This document shows, one piece after another, positions 49,774 to 61,990 of a stretch of 64,000 bases of DNA. This stretch comes from Apostichopus japonicus (taxonomy: Eukaryota; Echinodermata; Holothuroidea; Aspidochirotida; Stichopodidae). Positions within the stretch are counted from its first letter, which is position 1. Every line of letters begins with the position of its first letter. Location: NCBI RefSeq assembly GCF_037975245.1, contig NC_092579.1:9791001-9855000 (forward strand), read 5' to 3'. The position numbers and the translations under genes were made by a program. The notes under the pieces were generated by a model. The model saw only the letters and a list, made by a program, of their open reading frames with translations, searched no databases and was not told where the DNA came from.

Positions 49774-51238
49774 AGTTAAAAAGGCCAACAACAAAACTGC
49801 CCATCAACTGTATAAATCGTCAAAAGGGATTCATGAGCTTCAATTACCTATTGAAAGGATTTTAGACGTGTAACGAAACCGTTGCATCTCTATCTAAATA
49901 CACACATCCCTTGATATACAACGCTTTCACTAAATCGATCAAAATTTTGAGGACTGGATAATCCTTCTACATTTCAAACTTCTGATTGACAGGTTTTGAA
50001 CTTCAGTCGTTAATGCTGTGGAAATATCTTGTCTTTCTTAAGCGTTTTCTTTCATACCGTGAACAAAAGCTGTCAGGAAACTTTGCAGACGATGCTATTG
50101 TCATGAAGGTCACATCATTTGTATCGCACAAGAAACTTGGAGGACGGCTGTTGATATTTATTAGTAAACGCAACAATATACAATGAAAAGGTTCTGTATG
50201 TAGAACTACTTAACACAACCAGACTGCAGACACTTTTCCTTAATCAAACATTTTAACAATTACTCATATTTCTATTTGTTTCATGCGAAAGATCACTCCA
50301 TTTAGAACATTAAATATCAGCCCAGAACAATCACTATCCACTCTCGCCGAAAATTGTTATCATAAGTTAAGGACTGGCAACAAGTAAAATCGTGACAATT
50401 TACGTCTTCTAATCCACAGTAAGTTTAGCAGACCACGTACTTGTAGCATTGGATATAGATGATGCTTAGGCTGCTATTGAGAGCCACTACGGTGTGCCAT
50501 TAAAAAAAAATCTTTTTAGTTGGATATCCTTCTCATTAACACATCCGTTGCTTGACTGTGTTCAGTAGGGGTTGCACGATGTCAAACAGCTTCACGATAA
50601 TACTAATCATAAACATTAAAGCAGTTTTGAAAATGAATTTTACCTGACTTGTCAAATTCACTATAGCTTTCAAACAGCATTCTGTTTCTTATCCTTCAAC
50701 GCCATCCAATTTTAAAAAAAAAACATATCTGTACATTATCTCTTGACCTCACTCATTTAGGCCGGTTCAAAGCATCCCAATAAGCATAATCATCACGGAC
50801 GATAGATGTCTCAAAAAACTGACCAAAATATCAATCACATGTTTGAAAAAATTTGTATTTCAGCGTCTAGAACTAATGATCACACGCACATACAGTCCCT
50901 CGCTCCGCTTAATTCATTTGGTTGCATTATGACAAACGCATAGTTGATTCCTTTGAACAAACTTGCATTCGAACAAGTATAGAGAAACCATCTGCATTGG
51001 ATGTAATTGATGGCAACTTAGCAGCATAGTCCTCCGTAAGCTTTGGAATTGAGAAGTTGCAGAGAAGTTGATTTTGACATTTATAAAGACCAGATGACCT
51101 TTGTTTAGGTGATATATTTCACATTCAAGAGGTATAATTTGAGTACCGTGGAGAGTAGGTAATATACCGTTTATTGCCCCCCAAACTTGTCCTCCTATGT
51201 TTGTAACAAAATCTTACTCTCGGTTTAAAGTTTCACAG
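49774..51238. other. Intergenic, no convincing gene
   Basis: AT-rich. A 63-codon plus-strand frame (to 50186) follows an acceptor-like ATTGACAG. An overlapping minus-strand frame (RPPSFLCDTNDVTF onward) is flanked by acceptor- and donor-like sites. Neither shows a family, and they cannot both be real. Frames of 40-45 codons near 50900-51010 on both strands are of the size expected by chance. Confidence 0.5.
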
Positions 51239-51325
51239 ACCTGGTTGGTAAACTGTATAACGGTGGCTATGACGGCGCCTGTATCTGAAACTAACCGGCA
51301 GAGCGCTGATGAAGTATTCAAATAA
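51239..51325 (+). CDS. Possible 3' terminal coding exon (speculative)
   Basis: After a pyrimidine-containing acceptor (TCGGTTTAAAGTTTCACAG) the plus strand is open for 28 codons and ends at TAA. The peptide runs TWLVNCITVAMTAPVSETNR to a C-terminal SADEVFK. The poly(A) signal AATAAA (51321-51326) overlaps the stop codon. The segment has more G+C than its flanks. I recognise no family, I see no upstream exon in matching phase, and the minus strand is also partly open here. Confidence 0.2.
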   Translation, partial: TWLVNCITVAMTAPVSETNRQSADEVFK

Positions 51326-51326
51326 A

Positions 51327-52435
51327 GACTATACAGGAGAGAGTTCGACTACGGAAAATATCTGCAAGGACCCAAAATAAACAGGTCAAACTGTAAAGAG
51401 ATGTTTACAACTTAACCATTTCACAAGGATCCGTGCATTGAAGGATGAATATATACATTTGTAATTAGGCAATTGACTATTTATAATGTACAAATCTCTG
51501 CAACATATGTTGCCTTGAAATGCATACAGTTTTAGCTTAAGGTATCTTTTATACAGTAGCTGCTCATGAGGGATTCTGTCATTTTACTTTATAAATCCCT
51601 AGGGGATGAATTGAAGAATCCTTCAAGTAGTTTGTTTACGACGTGCGTCAGATACGTTTTTATCATGTTTATTATTGTATTATTTATCAGTAGCGTTGAA
51701 TGAGTTATAGCAATAACTTATATCCAACTTTGATCGATCACTTTACAAATTTCTATTCATTTATTTTATCATCATGTCAACCTCACGATGGATATACATA
51801 AATAATATGCTACATAATCATGATCAAAAAATATGGTTATTATATATGTTGTATTTTATTACCGTCGCGGAGTTTCTTAAGGTTAATAATATGTAGAAAT
51901 GGTAAGTAGATGACAGTAGCAATAAAACATGTCTTGTTATTTAGAGCGTTGTAATGAATTATATATTCATCGCGGTTCATTGCCTTCTTGTCTAAATAAA
52001 GTGTTACATAATTAATATCATACATTAGAAGCGAGAGATACTTTTTGTATACTTTGAAAAGAAAAGTTTTGCACTGATTAGTAGAATATTTTGTATTGCG
52101 GTTTTAGCTTGTTTCTTCTTCTATTTTTTTTTCACCACATACCTGTTGTGTTTGATCCATTCCATTTCACGGAAATCAATTGAAGAAAAAATAACTAGGA
52201 TAAAAGTATTGTCACAGAATGTCATTTCTATGTACGTCATTGTCCTGTAGCGCATTCTGAACTCCATCAGAAAACTTTTTCCGCAGGGAAATCTCATTAT
52301 ATATATTTTTATACATTGGTAAGGAAACCAATTAAAGTATACAGAATAAAGAACCAACTATCTTTTATATATGTATCTCAGTGTAGTGCGCTTGATGAAT
52401 TTAACGGAACTTGCCAGTATATCGACCTTATACTA
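51327..52435. other. Intergenic, no gene seen
   Basis: AT-rich, with two frames of 61 and 78 codons on the minus strand that show no domain. Confidence 0.55.
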
Positions 52436-52495
52436 ACTATACATTTGTATATTTATTTGTATATTTATTTGTTTCATCACAATTTACAGTGTGAC

Positions 52496-52545
52496 GGGAA
52501 GTCTCCTATAAAGCCTGTAAGGCTTAACAAAGTAGGAGACTCCCC
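52496..52545 (-). repeat. Compound hairpin in the LINE 3' UTR
   Basis: AGTCTCCTA (52500-52508) pairs perfectly with TAGGAGACT (52533-52541). GGG/CCC extends the stem past one mismatch. Inside the loop AAGCC (52511-52515) pairs with GGCTT (52521-52525). A conserved 3' hairpin is often what the element's own reverse transcriptase recognises; that role here is inferred. Confidence 0.8.
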
Positions 52546-52719
52546 AAAAAGAAAAAAAAAAAGAAAGAAAAACTTAAGAATAGAAAAAGAAAAGTTAATA
52601 GTAGCATCTACAATGATGTAATAATCGAATTGACTCTACTTGAAATTAATAATGTTAATAAGCAAACCTAACAATCTTTATAATGATCTTAATCGCAAAC
52701 ACACACAAGAATAAATCCA

Positions 52720-52857
52720 TCAATAGTGAGAAATAATTACAGTTTGGAGATTCCTTTTGAATACAGAGTAAGAAGGCTTATTCTTAACATTATCCTGGAG
52801 ATTATTCCACGTTTTTATAGCACGAATACGAGGGCTAAAAGAACTTAAAGTACTACA
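52720..52857 (-). pseudogene. C-terminal remnant of LINE reverse transcriptase
   Basis: Forty-five codons open to a TGA stop (52720-52722). They read CSTLSSFSPRIRAIKTWNNL, then QDNVKNKPSYSVFKRNLQTV and IISHY. The pattern (hydrophobic, then I-K-T-W-N-N-L, D-x-V-K, and S-x-x-x-F-K-R-x-L before the stop) is the well-known tail of many LINE-encoded reverse transcriptases, where it usually appears as WNxLPxxV...FKxxLK. An in-frame TAA lies immediately upstream at 52858-52860, so this is a broken copy. The family within non-LTR elements cannot be fixed from this piece. Confidence 0.6.
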
Positions 52858-53066
52858 TTAACGTTGTTATTTGTTGAGGTTCATTTAATGGTAGCGGATT
52901 TTAAGAACGGTTACCGCGTGAATGAAAACGGCCAATCCAGAGAATTTAACACGTATATATGACGAACTTTTATTGCCAGATAAATAGTTAAAATACATTT
53001 CGTTCTTTACAATTCTGTTCCCTTGAAGGGCTTGGAAAGAGTATTGTTAATCACTGTTTGAAAATG

Positions 53067-53166
53067 GTGATTAATTATCACTTGTAGTTGTGACAATTAT
53101 TGTAACAACTGTTACAACCATTATCAAATTGTGATAAAAAAACAAAAGCATGCACAATTTGATAAT
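53067..53166. repeat. Cluster of four hairpins within 100 bp
   Basis: In order: GTGAT/ATCAC with a 5-nt loop (53067-53081); ACAAT/ATTGT around one T (about 53093-53103); TTGTAAC/GTTACAA with a 4-nt loop (53100-53117); and a perfect 14-bp pair, ATTATCAAATTGTG (53120-53133) with CACAATTTGATAAT (53153-53166), closing a 19-nt loop. There is no coding frame. It could be a decayed fold-back element or a structured RNA. Confidence 0.8.
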
Positions 53167-56100
53167 CTACAGAAACATTTCTATCACGTAACAACATTTT
53201 CATATATTGATTTATGATTTTAATTGAAAAACCATACTACTGAGTATATGGAGCGAAGCACACTGGAATAGAATAAAACACTGTTTTAACATATACAAAA
53301 CAGTATTCACTGGCAAACATCTGACTCACTTGGGTATTAATTACTGTTGCTACCATTGTAATGAAATAATCACCAGGCCTCTTTGGTATTTAAAGCGACA
53401 GTTCAACTCGTGTAATAGGATCTGACGTGAGCGAAGTAATAATATGTAGTCCTGAGGCTACTATTTCTGAAATAGTCATGAATAGACATAAAAATATATA
53501 TACTTGAAGACAAATAAATTTGCCGATCGTTGGAGGATTAAGCGGATTATGGCTATTTATTTGTATCGGTAATTAGGTCGTATAATCATCCCAGTTGAGG
53601 CTTTAAATTATCTCACATGATAAGGATGAAGTATACTCAAGTAAAATACCCTTACCAAACGTGAACTATAGCTATAGCCTTTAAATTCAACAAATTGCCT
53701 AAGCAGGAGAAATTTAATGCACACAACGGGAATAAATTTTGTTGATTTGTGACCAAGCAGTGTGACTTATTTTGCTACACGTATACGTCTTTAATCATAT
53801 TTCATTAGTAAATTATAAAAAAAAGAACATTGAGTTATCTAGATATTTTTAGATTCTGGCTGTAGTTGATAATTACAAAATTTGATTTAGTATTTGTATA
53901 AATCAGTTAACAGTCTCTTCATTATATTTTGATATACGCTGATATTTATGTTCTAACCTATTTGGGTTATTTCAGTCTTAAATTATTTGAAGATCATTCT
54001 TTTTCTTTCAATATTTAATGTATTCCCATTTTTATGAAAATTGACCTAGATTCGTACCAGAGAAAATGAAGTATATAATATTTATATTAGTTAATCAATC
54101 ATTAAGACAATGTTTGATTGAATTTGAATCCCGTTTGCTTCAATGGATATAACACCTTTCTTTCCAGCTGTGTAAAACATAAACAAGAAAGCAAAACGCA
54201 ATATCTATAGAACAGCAATTGCAAGATAATATCATGGTCATCCATTATTGAGGAGGAAGTTAAAAAGTTTCCCTGGAAAAATAGTAATTTTGTTTGAATG
54301 TGACAAAATGTAGTATTAACTTGAACCGATTTTATTCGATACAGCATGAACGACTATAAGATCTAGTCTCACGTGTATTTCAAACTGATCTATTCTCTAT
54401 AGTTGTATATGAGATTCTTAACAGGAAGTTAAATCGCGATTGGTCTTAAAACTTATATTCGAAGAGGTGACCCATCATATGTTATTTACTTATACCGTAG
54501 CAGTAACTTTTAACCTGCTAAGACGATACAAAAATCGACTTCAATATTGTTAAGGACGTATTCTTAACCTAATATCGTTTTCTTTTGGGTTTTTTTTTAG
54601 GGGGGTGGGGGTTGTCAAACATCAATCAATATTTTATTGAGCAACAACGGAGCAAAATATATGTAATAAACAGGTTTTATGAAATAAATGTTTATATGAA
54701 AGATGAAATCGCCGAAGCATATGTGAGTTAATGGTTTTGAGAAGTGGCATTTAAGCCTAATTCCCTCCCAAGAGCTGAATGCCATCTGTTTACAGTTTCT
54801 TTGTGATTCTTCAATGAAGCAATTCGTCTAGTAAATTATGTCATTATAAATATGTCTCTTTTGAATATTAGATAATTAGACATATAATACATAATGTAAG
54901 TCGTCAGTTAATAAACAGATCGGTGCCTTATACCAAAGTACACTATTCAACGTAAATTACCTCTAAAATAAAAGGGTATAGGTTGGTTAATAAGAAAGTT
55001 CATTGGCAAATTTTATCCAAACACCAGTGGTGCAATATGAACAATACAAAGTGAATTAAGCAAAGGACAAAAGCGGTCGTAAAGTGGAATTTATGGTATG
55101 TTAATTATTAATTAAATTAATCATCGGTGTATAAGCCTATCCTATATTCATCAGATAAGTATGTAGGTTAAACCTCCGCTGGCTGGATGAACAAGATGTG
55201 TTACTACTATTTTTAATAGGGATGATTTAAAATTCTTTACCAGAAATGCAATTATTAATATGTATATCTTGCAATGTAATTTGAACTATTTCATTATTAC
55301 GGGTGTTATATGGTTCTTAAAAGAAGAAGATAACTCTTCTGTTTGTTGTTTCTGCTTATGATAACGAATTTGTTGAAAAAAACGTTGTAGAAATCCTCGA
55401 TAGAGCGTTATCCATCCAATATCATCTGAATCAGCCATCTTGCTTCAGATGAACAGGCATGATTGGCAAGTCACACATGACGGTTTCTCATAAAAATTAC
55501 CATGGGTATCTGTATACGTATATTAGAAAAGACTAACTTAAATTAGTAACGCAAGCGCGACTCAAAGAACGTTCATTCTCTTGGGATGGAATGCCCGTAA
55601 TTTGATCATACACAGTATTATGTATTTACAGTGAAACAATTCATAGCTTATCGCTTGTTATAGAGCATTTCGCCGTAAGGTGGTACATGCCACACGCTAG
55701 CACTGATGCTGGATTGATACGATATACTCTTTACACCATTGGTATTAGTCATGAATAAATGTTGACTTTGATAACCGTCCGTTTTCTACTAAACTAACCA
55801 AATTAATATTCTGATTCTTTTTCTGATGACAAGAAATAAAGAGAAGTGAGCTTGAACGCCGTGAGGGTGCTAGTGCATGTAATTGTAAGTATGAATGAGT
55901 ATGAATGTCGGAGAGCCAGAGTGAGTATGAGTTTATGATCGTGAACTTGAGCGGGACGACATCAGATTGTATTGCATATTTAAAACCGTGATATGTTTTG
56001 GACGTTTAATAATGAATAGAATATCCGTGCGTTCGACGCTGGTTCGATCATAGTGACAACACGTTTGGATGATTTATTCAGTATACGCAGATCGACCTTA

Positions 56101-58500
56101 TGAAGATGAAGAAGCACGTGGCTGATGTCACTACAGTACTATTGGTTATTTAAAATACAAGGATTTTCGATTCATCAAAAGACATTTATTCTGTGCAGAA
56201 ATCATGAAGTTTCCTTTTTGTTTTCAAAATATGCACTCATCTGTTAGCTTATATCTCAGCTCATGCAGTTAAAGGATGATGACATGCAAGTATCATCATA
56301 AGCACGTTCTCTGATGTTACAAGAGAAAGTTAGACATTCAGCCCTGTCGTCAGGCCGGGGTTAAGGGTGACCACCACCATGCGAACCAAATAATCATAAT
56401 TTGCATAACAATAGTATTGAGCCACTCCTTACATTATTGGTGCACCTCCAACCAGAATTCCTGCTTACCGAACAGTATTCGTAGATGAATATATACACTC
56501 ACTCTTCAATGGCATACAAGTCTATACCATTGTGCATGTGCAAACAGTTTCTATGTTCATAATACAGTTTGTACGTATAATGTCGCACGAATTGATGTGA
56601 ACACATAGGCTTACATTATGATGACGAATGGCCAACGAACCTGCTAATGTCTTATCATGATGAGGCTTTGACTAACTATAAAACGAATGGTTTATGTTCG
56701 CAAAAGCCTCTTGGCCAGTATTACAGTTTACATCTACAATCATCATGGAATATTATCCTACGAAATCGTTTTCAAGATGTTAACAACGCTCGGACTAATG
56801 GATATTTTTGTTACGTTATATATTATTAGAGACAGACAGCTTTGTATTTTATTACTGTTCGTTCATGTCATGCAGTAATAGAGGATATAATCACATGTAT
56901 GCCACCTTGATTATTTAGTGGAAATGGTATATACGAGTTGAGATGAGACATATATATTGCCCATTAACTCCTCTCTCCATTTTTTTTTTTTTTTCAATTT
57001 TAATTTTCGGTTATTCTGGGTTGAAAGTTTGCTTTTGTGAGAGCGTATATTTCATTTTTAGATTTTATTTTTTTTTCTCGTTTCAACATGTGCGCAACAT
57101 TGTTTATCTTGTATTAACTGATGTAGTCACGTTTGCCACACCGCAAGCACGCAGTTTTGAAACCGTCCGGTTGATATTTATGCCTACTTGATAATCATCT
57201 GTAGTTGATATCTTCTCTTCGGCTTGTTTCCTCTTTATTTTTTACTTGTTCTGATACTCAAGTTACTGTGTAATGACGCCGGCGTGGCAGTGACGTTCAG
57301 GGCAAAGGTCCCCCTTTTCAAAGTATTCATTTTCCGTAAGTATATTATGAAAATTAGCATCAATCAAATACAATTTATCCCAGATTATACAGTACCCCTA
57401 ATTGTCTTCGGCAACAGCAAATGTTTGGGATCTCACAAGGCAAGAATGTTTGACTGAGAAAGGTGGGGTCTAGCTTTCTTAGTTTTCCACATGAGTTTCC
57501 AGAAGTCTCAACAACATACCACTGCATAGTGATAGGGACTTCTAAACAAAACAATAACTTACAGCGCTCAATTTAACAATTTATATACAGATATTATTAC
57601 ATTGACCACTGCACCTTTTTTCCTTGCTTAGAAATGTCAATTTAGCCTTAACCGTTCTACTTTCCTTCTACCGAAAATTTACCGAATATAAGAGAAGCTG
57701 GTTCTCTGAAAATTGAATCCTGCTTTGCCGACAGTGACAGTTCTTGAAGTGCCTTAAATAAAATATAACAAAATGTCAGTGAACTCATATTGTTTTTTAT
57801 CATTTTGCTCTTAGTTTCAATTCATCATAAAAAAAAGAAAGCCCGTGGTCTTAATTTGGTTGAGAAAATAACTCGTTCGAAAGTACTCTTCAGTTGGCCT
57901 CAACTTACATATTAAAAAGCAAAGAAATTAGTTCAGGTCGGCGTTGCAAAACAAGTCGATAATTTTCTGTCTTCATCGTTTTTTGTATTGTGTTGGTATA
58001 TTTACGGTAATTTCAAAATGGCTCACGGAGGGTTTTCAAATCATGGTAGGGGCGCTGAAGGTTGTTCCTCGACATATCGTTGTATTACTTTGCTTAATTT
58101 AACTATATGGAGTCCGACGTTAATCTCAAATTGAAAAGATTTCTGTAAAGGATTTATATATATAAATATATATATGCGGAACACTTCACAAAGAACGATG
58201 AAAGATATAAATGGCGGTTCATTTCGGCTATATAGGTATGTCTTCCGAAGTAATAAGCTTGAGCAACCCGTTGATGTTAATTGAATGTCTCTTTCATCAA
58301 TATATACGTAAGTTATCATAAAATACGCGTCAACAATCAGAAAGAGAAAATTCACCACTTCAAGAGGTCATTATCATGGACACTTTCAAAGAGTGAATTT
58401 ATCGACGTCTTCGGTGATTTGACCACGATGCACATGCATGGCGATCAATTGATGGTCTAGCGCTTCAATTAATTAAAGGAATGAATCTTGTAACAATCCA
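53167..58500. other. Long AT-rich intergenic stretch, no gene seen
   Basis: More than 5 kb with only short frames (60-105 codons) that are low in complexity or lack any family features. A GGGGGGTGGGGG tract sits near 54600. A loose GAGTATGA-type repetition lies near 55890-55940. A short TATATA tract lies near 58157. No tRNA or other RNA gene was recognised. Confidence 0.55.
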
Positions 58501-58504
58501 GTGC

Positions 58505-58523
58505 TTTTTTTTTTGGGGGGGGG
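58505..58523. repeat. T10-G9 junction tract
   Basis: Ten T residues run directly into nine G residues. Such tracts occur at edges of some interspersed repeats, but no element was delimited here. Confidence 0.9.
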
Positions 58524-58557
58524 CACATAACACAACTGATCAATAACCAGCAAACGG

Positions 58558-58565
58558 TGACGTCA
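58558..58565. promoter_or_regulatory. Perfect CRE palindrome TGACGTCA
   Basis: The full 8-bp cAMP response element consensus. No promoter elements or gene are visible beside it, so it may be chance. Confidence 0.25.
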
Positions 58566-59068
58566 CATGTTTTAGAGGTACACGTTTGTTTCGTGTTTGC
58601 GTGAAGTTCGGTAGCCTAGCTATCAGTAGAAAGTCAAACATTGTCTTTTGGTTTCATTTAACACGTCAAGCATTGTAAATTCTTTCGAGTGTGAGATGTG
58701 AAATTAAGAGTCTTCCATGTACGATCGTTGTAGTGGCTGAGAACTCGCCACGTTTCGTTTTATGTTACTGCTCACTTCCTTTATAAGTAAAGGCCGCATA
58801 GGAGAGAGAGAAGCTATAGTTGGGAAGTTCCGGTATGTATGCATAGTACATTGGTGAACATATCTTGGATAACACAAGTTCGCTTAAAGAGATGATTAAG
58901 TTTACAAGTATTGCTGTATTTTCAAGGCAACCTACTACGTAAACTGTAGCCTTAATTTCTGAACTGAAAGGTTGCATAGAGAATCTATTGGCATTTTATA
59001 TACTGTTGATTAAATTGATAACATAATCCTTGCTCCATGAAAGTGATAAATTACTTGCAAACTAAATA
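58566..59068. other. Intergenic, no gene seen
   Basis: AT-rich, with one 70-codon minus-strand frame without features. Confidence 0.55.
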
Positions 59069-59106
59069 CCCCTCCCCACCCCCCACCCCCACGCACACAC
59101 ACACAT
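59069..59106 (-). repeat. C-rich tract (minus-strand G-quadruplex) and short (CA)n
   Basis: C4-T-C4-A-C6-A-C5 (59069-59090) gives four G runs with one-base loops on the minus strand, followed by a short CACACA run. A second C-rich patch lies at 59370-59400 and a third at 63692-63716. Confidence 0.8.
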
Positions 59107-60388
59107 CTCCAACTCCTTGTTGTCTCTTTTTATGTACTATAAGGCCTAGTGCACCACATATTTTGTTTTTAAATTCTATTATATAAAAAAAAAGTTCATT
59201 CCAATAGCTCACAGCGCCTATACAGACGATGTTAAGCAGGTCCACAGAAAGGAATTTTGAGTTGCCGGGGCACTCACAATTTAGAATGGACACAATAATC
59301 GTGTCCCGTAACTTGTGGGCATGACGGTGACACAGTCGGGGAGGGTCACGGCTGCAGGGGCGAAGGCTCCCCCTCCCCACCGCGCCCACTTCCCCCACCT
59401 CACAAATCGATACAGCAACGACATACATTAATTCAAGAGAATATAAATGCCACGAACTTAAAACGAGTACAAACATGTGATGGTTCAGTTTACTTTTTGT
59501 CATGTTTTATAATGCAAGACCCCCGTCTGGAATTTGAAAATTTACAATTCGACTTAATCTGCAAAAGAATGTAGATAATCCCTTTCCGGAGGCGAAGATT
59601 TTGGTATATATATATTACATGCTATGTCGCGAGTATTACAGGCTTTAGCACGCTGAAAGCCTCGAATCCGCAATAAACTTGTGTTTCATATGATTTGCCA
59701 ACCTGTTGTAAAGCCACTGACGGAAAGAAACTAGAAAATAATACATTTAGCAAAACATGGGCACAAAAGAGAACTCTTTCCTTTTCAAGTTAAAGCAATA
59801 TAATTAAAGAAATATAATAAACCAATTAATAAAAGTACGTACAATAATATTAAAGCAATTGACTCGAACACTTCTCTCTATTTTACTCAAACTTGTTAAC
59901 AGTTCTGTTATTCTTGTATATGCTGTGTGGTGGTAATTCAGGCCATAACACTGTCTGTGCAAATTTTAGTACGGTAGGTAGGATAATATAATGTATAGGC
60001 ATCTGAACACAATCATACCACGGCCATGATAAGCTATAGTTACTAAATATCTGGTCCATTTTCGAAATGTTGAGTTGCGCGAAGCTTAATGACAATGTCA
60101 ATTCACTGCAAAATTTTGATTTCCCTTAACATAATGTTTGAATCATTTTGAATAATCCTTCAATACCCAAATATAGTTGATAACCTTACCAACTAGCGCT
60201 AAGCAGGTCGGGTCTCGGGATAATTGTCTCATTTGGCCCCCTAATTGTTGGAGAAAGGAGTTGAAAATAGATTTTCCAACCCTCCATGGTTTGACTTATA
60301 GTTCATTAAAGGTTGTTTCGTACAGTATTATAAGAAAATGAGATTACACTGCTGCAACATGCATCTTTGAGTGAGGCTTTAACAGACC
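59107..60388. other. Intergenic; 150-codon frame judged doubtful
   Basis: A minus-strand frame of 150 codons (59051-59503) covers a GC-richer patch and ends in VCVCVGVGGGEG derived from the CA and C tracts. It has no signal peptide, domain or splice context. The GC-richer patch at 59200-59400 may be part of an old interspersed repeat. The rest is plain AT-rich DNA. Confidence 0.5.
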
Positions 60389-60403
60389 CGGTCCGCGGGA
60401 CCG
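60389..60403. repeat. Short GC hairpin
   Basis: CGGTCC and GGACCG around a GCG loop, in a GC-rich island (60385-60440) of an AT-rich region. Confidence 0.85.
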
Positions 60404-61788
60404 CAGCCAATAACCAACCCTCCCCGATCCCGTCCAGTCTGGTTAAAAAATCAACACTAATAGTTACCAAACTTTATATAAATACACTTTCATTGTAACC
60501 GAAGGGTGCTTTAAATGACCCCATGGGGCCACCGTAGAATAAGGTGCAAAAGTGATATATTGTTGATAGTGAATTTCTTCAATGGGTACATATTTGAACT
60601 CGTTGCCAGAATAATTTTACACTTATGAACAAGGTGCGGGTGGGTGAAGTGGGTTAGCAAGTGGATATATGACTATCCCCCCACCGCCCCCCCCCCCCCC
60701 CAGTGAGAAATCTTTAAATATATGCTTCAATTGATTACATATGAAATCAAACACAGACGGAATTGTGACGTGCCAGTGATTTGATCGCGAAACACTGTCA
60801 GCCTCTTTAAGATCGTTACGTACATGATTCTGTCTCCAAATTTGATATTTTACCCGCAAGAGGGATTAACGTATAATCCAAAGATAATTTTAGTCACGCA
60901 AACATGGCTGTTTTGACATTTATGACGAAAATATTTATAACTAGACCGAAACGTTCTTTTCGGATCCTCATATTAGGAAAATTTAGGAGCGAAATATCAT
61001 TTCTGTTGAAATTGACGTTATCTTTTCAAAAGCTTGAATTTTTAAAATCATGAATATTCATTTCATTAAATTTATATCACTGTTATTAATATTACGTTCT
61101 CTTAGAATTTGTACTTTCGACACGTTTATATACTACATTCTTGTCGTGACACAGAAAGGAAATGCTGCACAAATTTGAAAAACATTAGAGGGGACAAGCA
61201 AACGAATATTAAATGCAGGGAATATTTGATTGCTCCCCAGTTACTGCTGGGAATAGGCTTTCTGTCATATACACACAATTTTCACACTGTGTCAGTATCT
61301 CACTCGACATATATAAGCCGATAGACATAATCTGTTCATAAAATTCATTGCAGCTTTCACATGGTCTGAAATGTACGAATTGACTATAAAATAAAAAATC
61401 AGAATCAGAAAAATTGCTGCATATATACAACAACAAAAATTAAACATAACTTACAGATCAATGCATATTTATGTTAATATATATCTGCAAAACGTGATTA
61501 TGTGTAGATTTTGAAAGCAATGGGATCATAGCGAGGCCGGTATAGAGAGGCATACGTGTAATATTACGGGAATTCCGGCGCATGTGTACAACATTCAAGA
61601 CACTTCAACAGTACTCAGTGTATGGACGCTGTCGTTTAGGGGATTCTTGATAAGAAGAGATAAGTCAAGCTGTACCTTCCATGTACTTCAGGAGACTTTA
61701 ACATTTACACCCCTGAGAGAAAGCAAGCTTTGAGTAGAAGAATGCTCAAGATTCCGTCAACACTTAAATGGGTTTGTTTCTCTCGTCT
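60404..61788. other. Intergenic, no gene seen
   Basis: Includes a C-rich run near 60676-60701 (C6, then C14). Frames of 71-78 codons on both strands lack features. Confidence 0.55.
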
Positions 61789-61990
61789 CAGCGTTCCTGA
61801 TTGGATCGCAAAACTAGATCGGGTGACGTCATAACAAAATGATTAGATCAGTCCAGATCAATCAAGTAATCTGAAAATCCATGGAACTGGTCAAATATAT
61901 TCGCGCAGAGTTCTGCGCGTTACAATATTTATGTATATAACAGCTTCGTGCCCATCCCATTTTAAATGCGATGATGCATCACATTTCTTC
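61789..61990 (+). promoter_or_regulatory. Possible promoter: CCAAT, CRE, GC palindrome, TATA
   Basis: In 140 bp the sequence has an inverted CCAAT box (ATTGG, 61800-61804), a perfect CRE (TGACGTCA, 61824-61831), the palindrome CGCGCAGAGTTCTGCGCG (61902-61919; 8-bp arms, 2-nt gap) and TATATAA (61934-61940). The order and spacing suit a plus-strand promoter. No downstream coding exon is apparent in the remaining 2 kb, so a first non-coding exon or chance are both possible. Confidence 0.25.

Larger units (their letters stand above)
52436..52857 (-). mobile_element. 3' end of a non-LTR retrotransposon (LINE), 5'-truncated
   Basis: Read on the minus strand, a short coding end with the WNNL...FKRNL signature of LINE reverse transcriptase C-termini is followed by about 250 bp of 3' UTR. 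The UTR holds a T/C-rich tract, an elaborate hairpin, and a tail of AAATATAC-type repeats (plus strand 52436-52472). This is the layout expected of CR1/L2/RTE-like elements, in which 3' microsatellite tails are usual. Upstream of 52857 the frame is broken and similarity fades, so the rest of the element is decayed or was never copied. Target duplications were not found. Confidence 0.6.

Noticed and set aside
52316-52621. 101-codon plus-strand frame
   Set aside because: Lies antisense to the 3' UTR of the LINE remnant and ends in a Lys run from an A-rich tract.
56025-56060. B box GGTTCGATCAT of a tRNA gene
   Set aside because: No A box or cloverleaf upstream.
59051-59503. 150-codon minus-strand frame
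   Set aside because: The second longest frame, but no domain or splice context, and its end is made of CA and C tracts.
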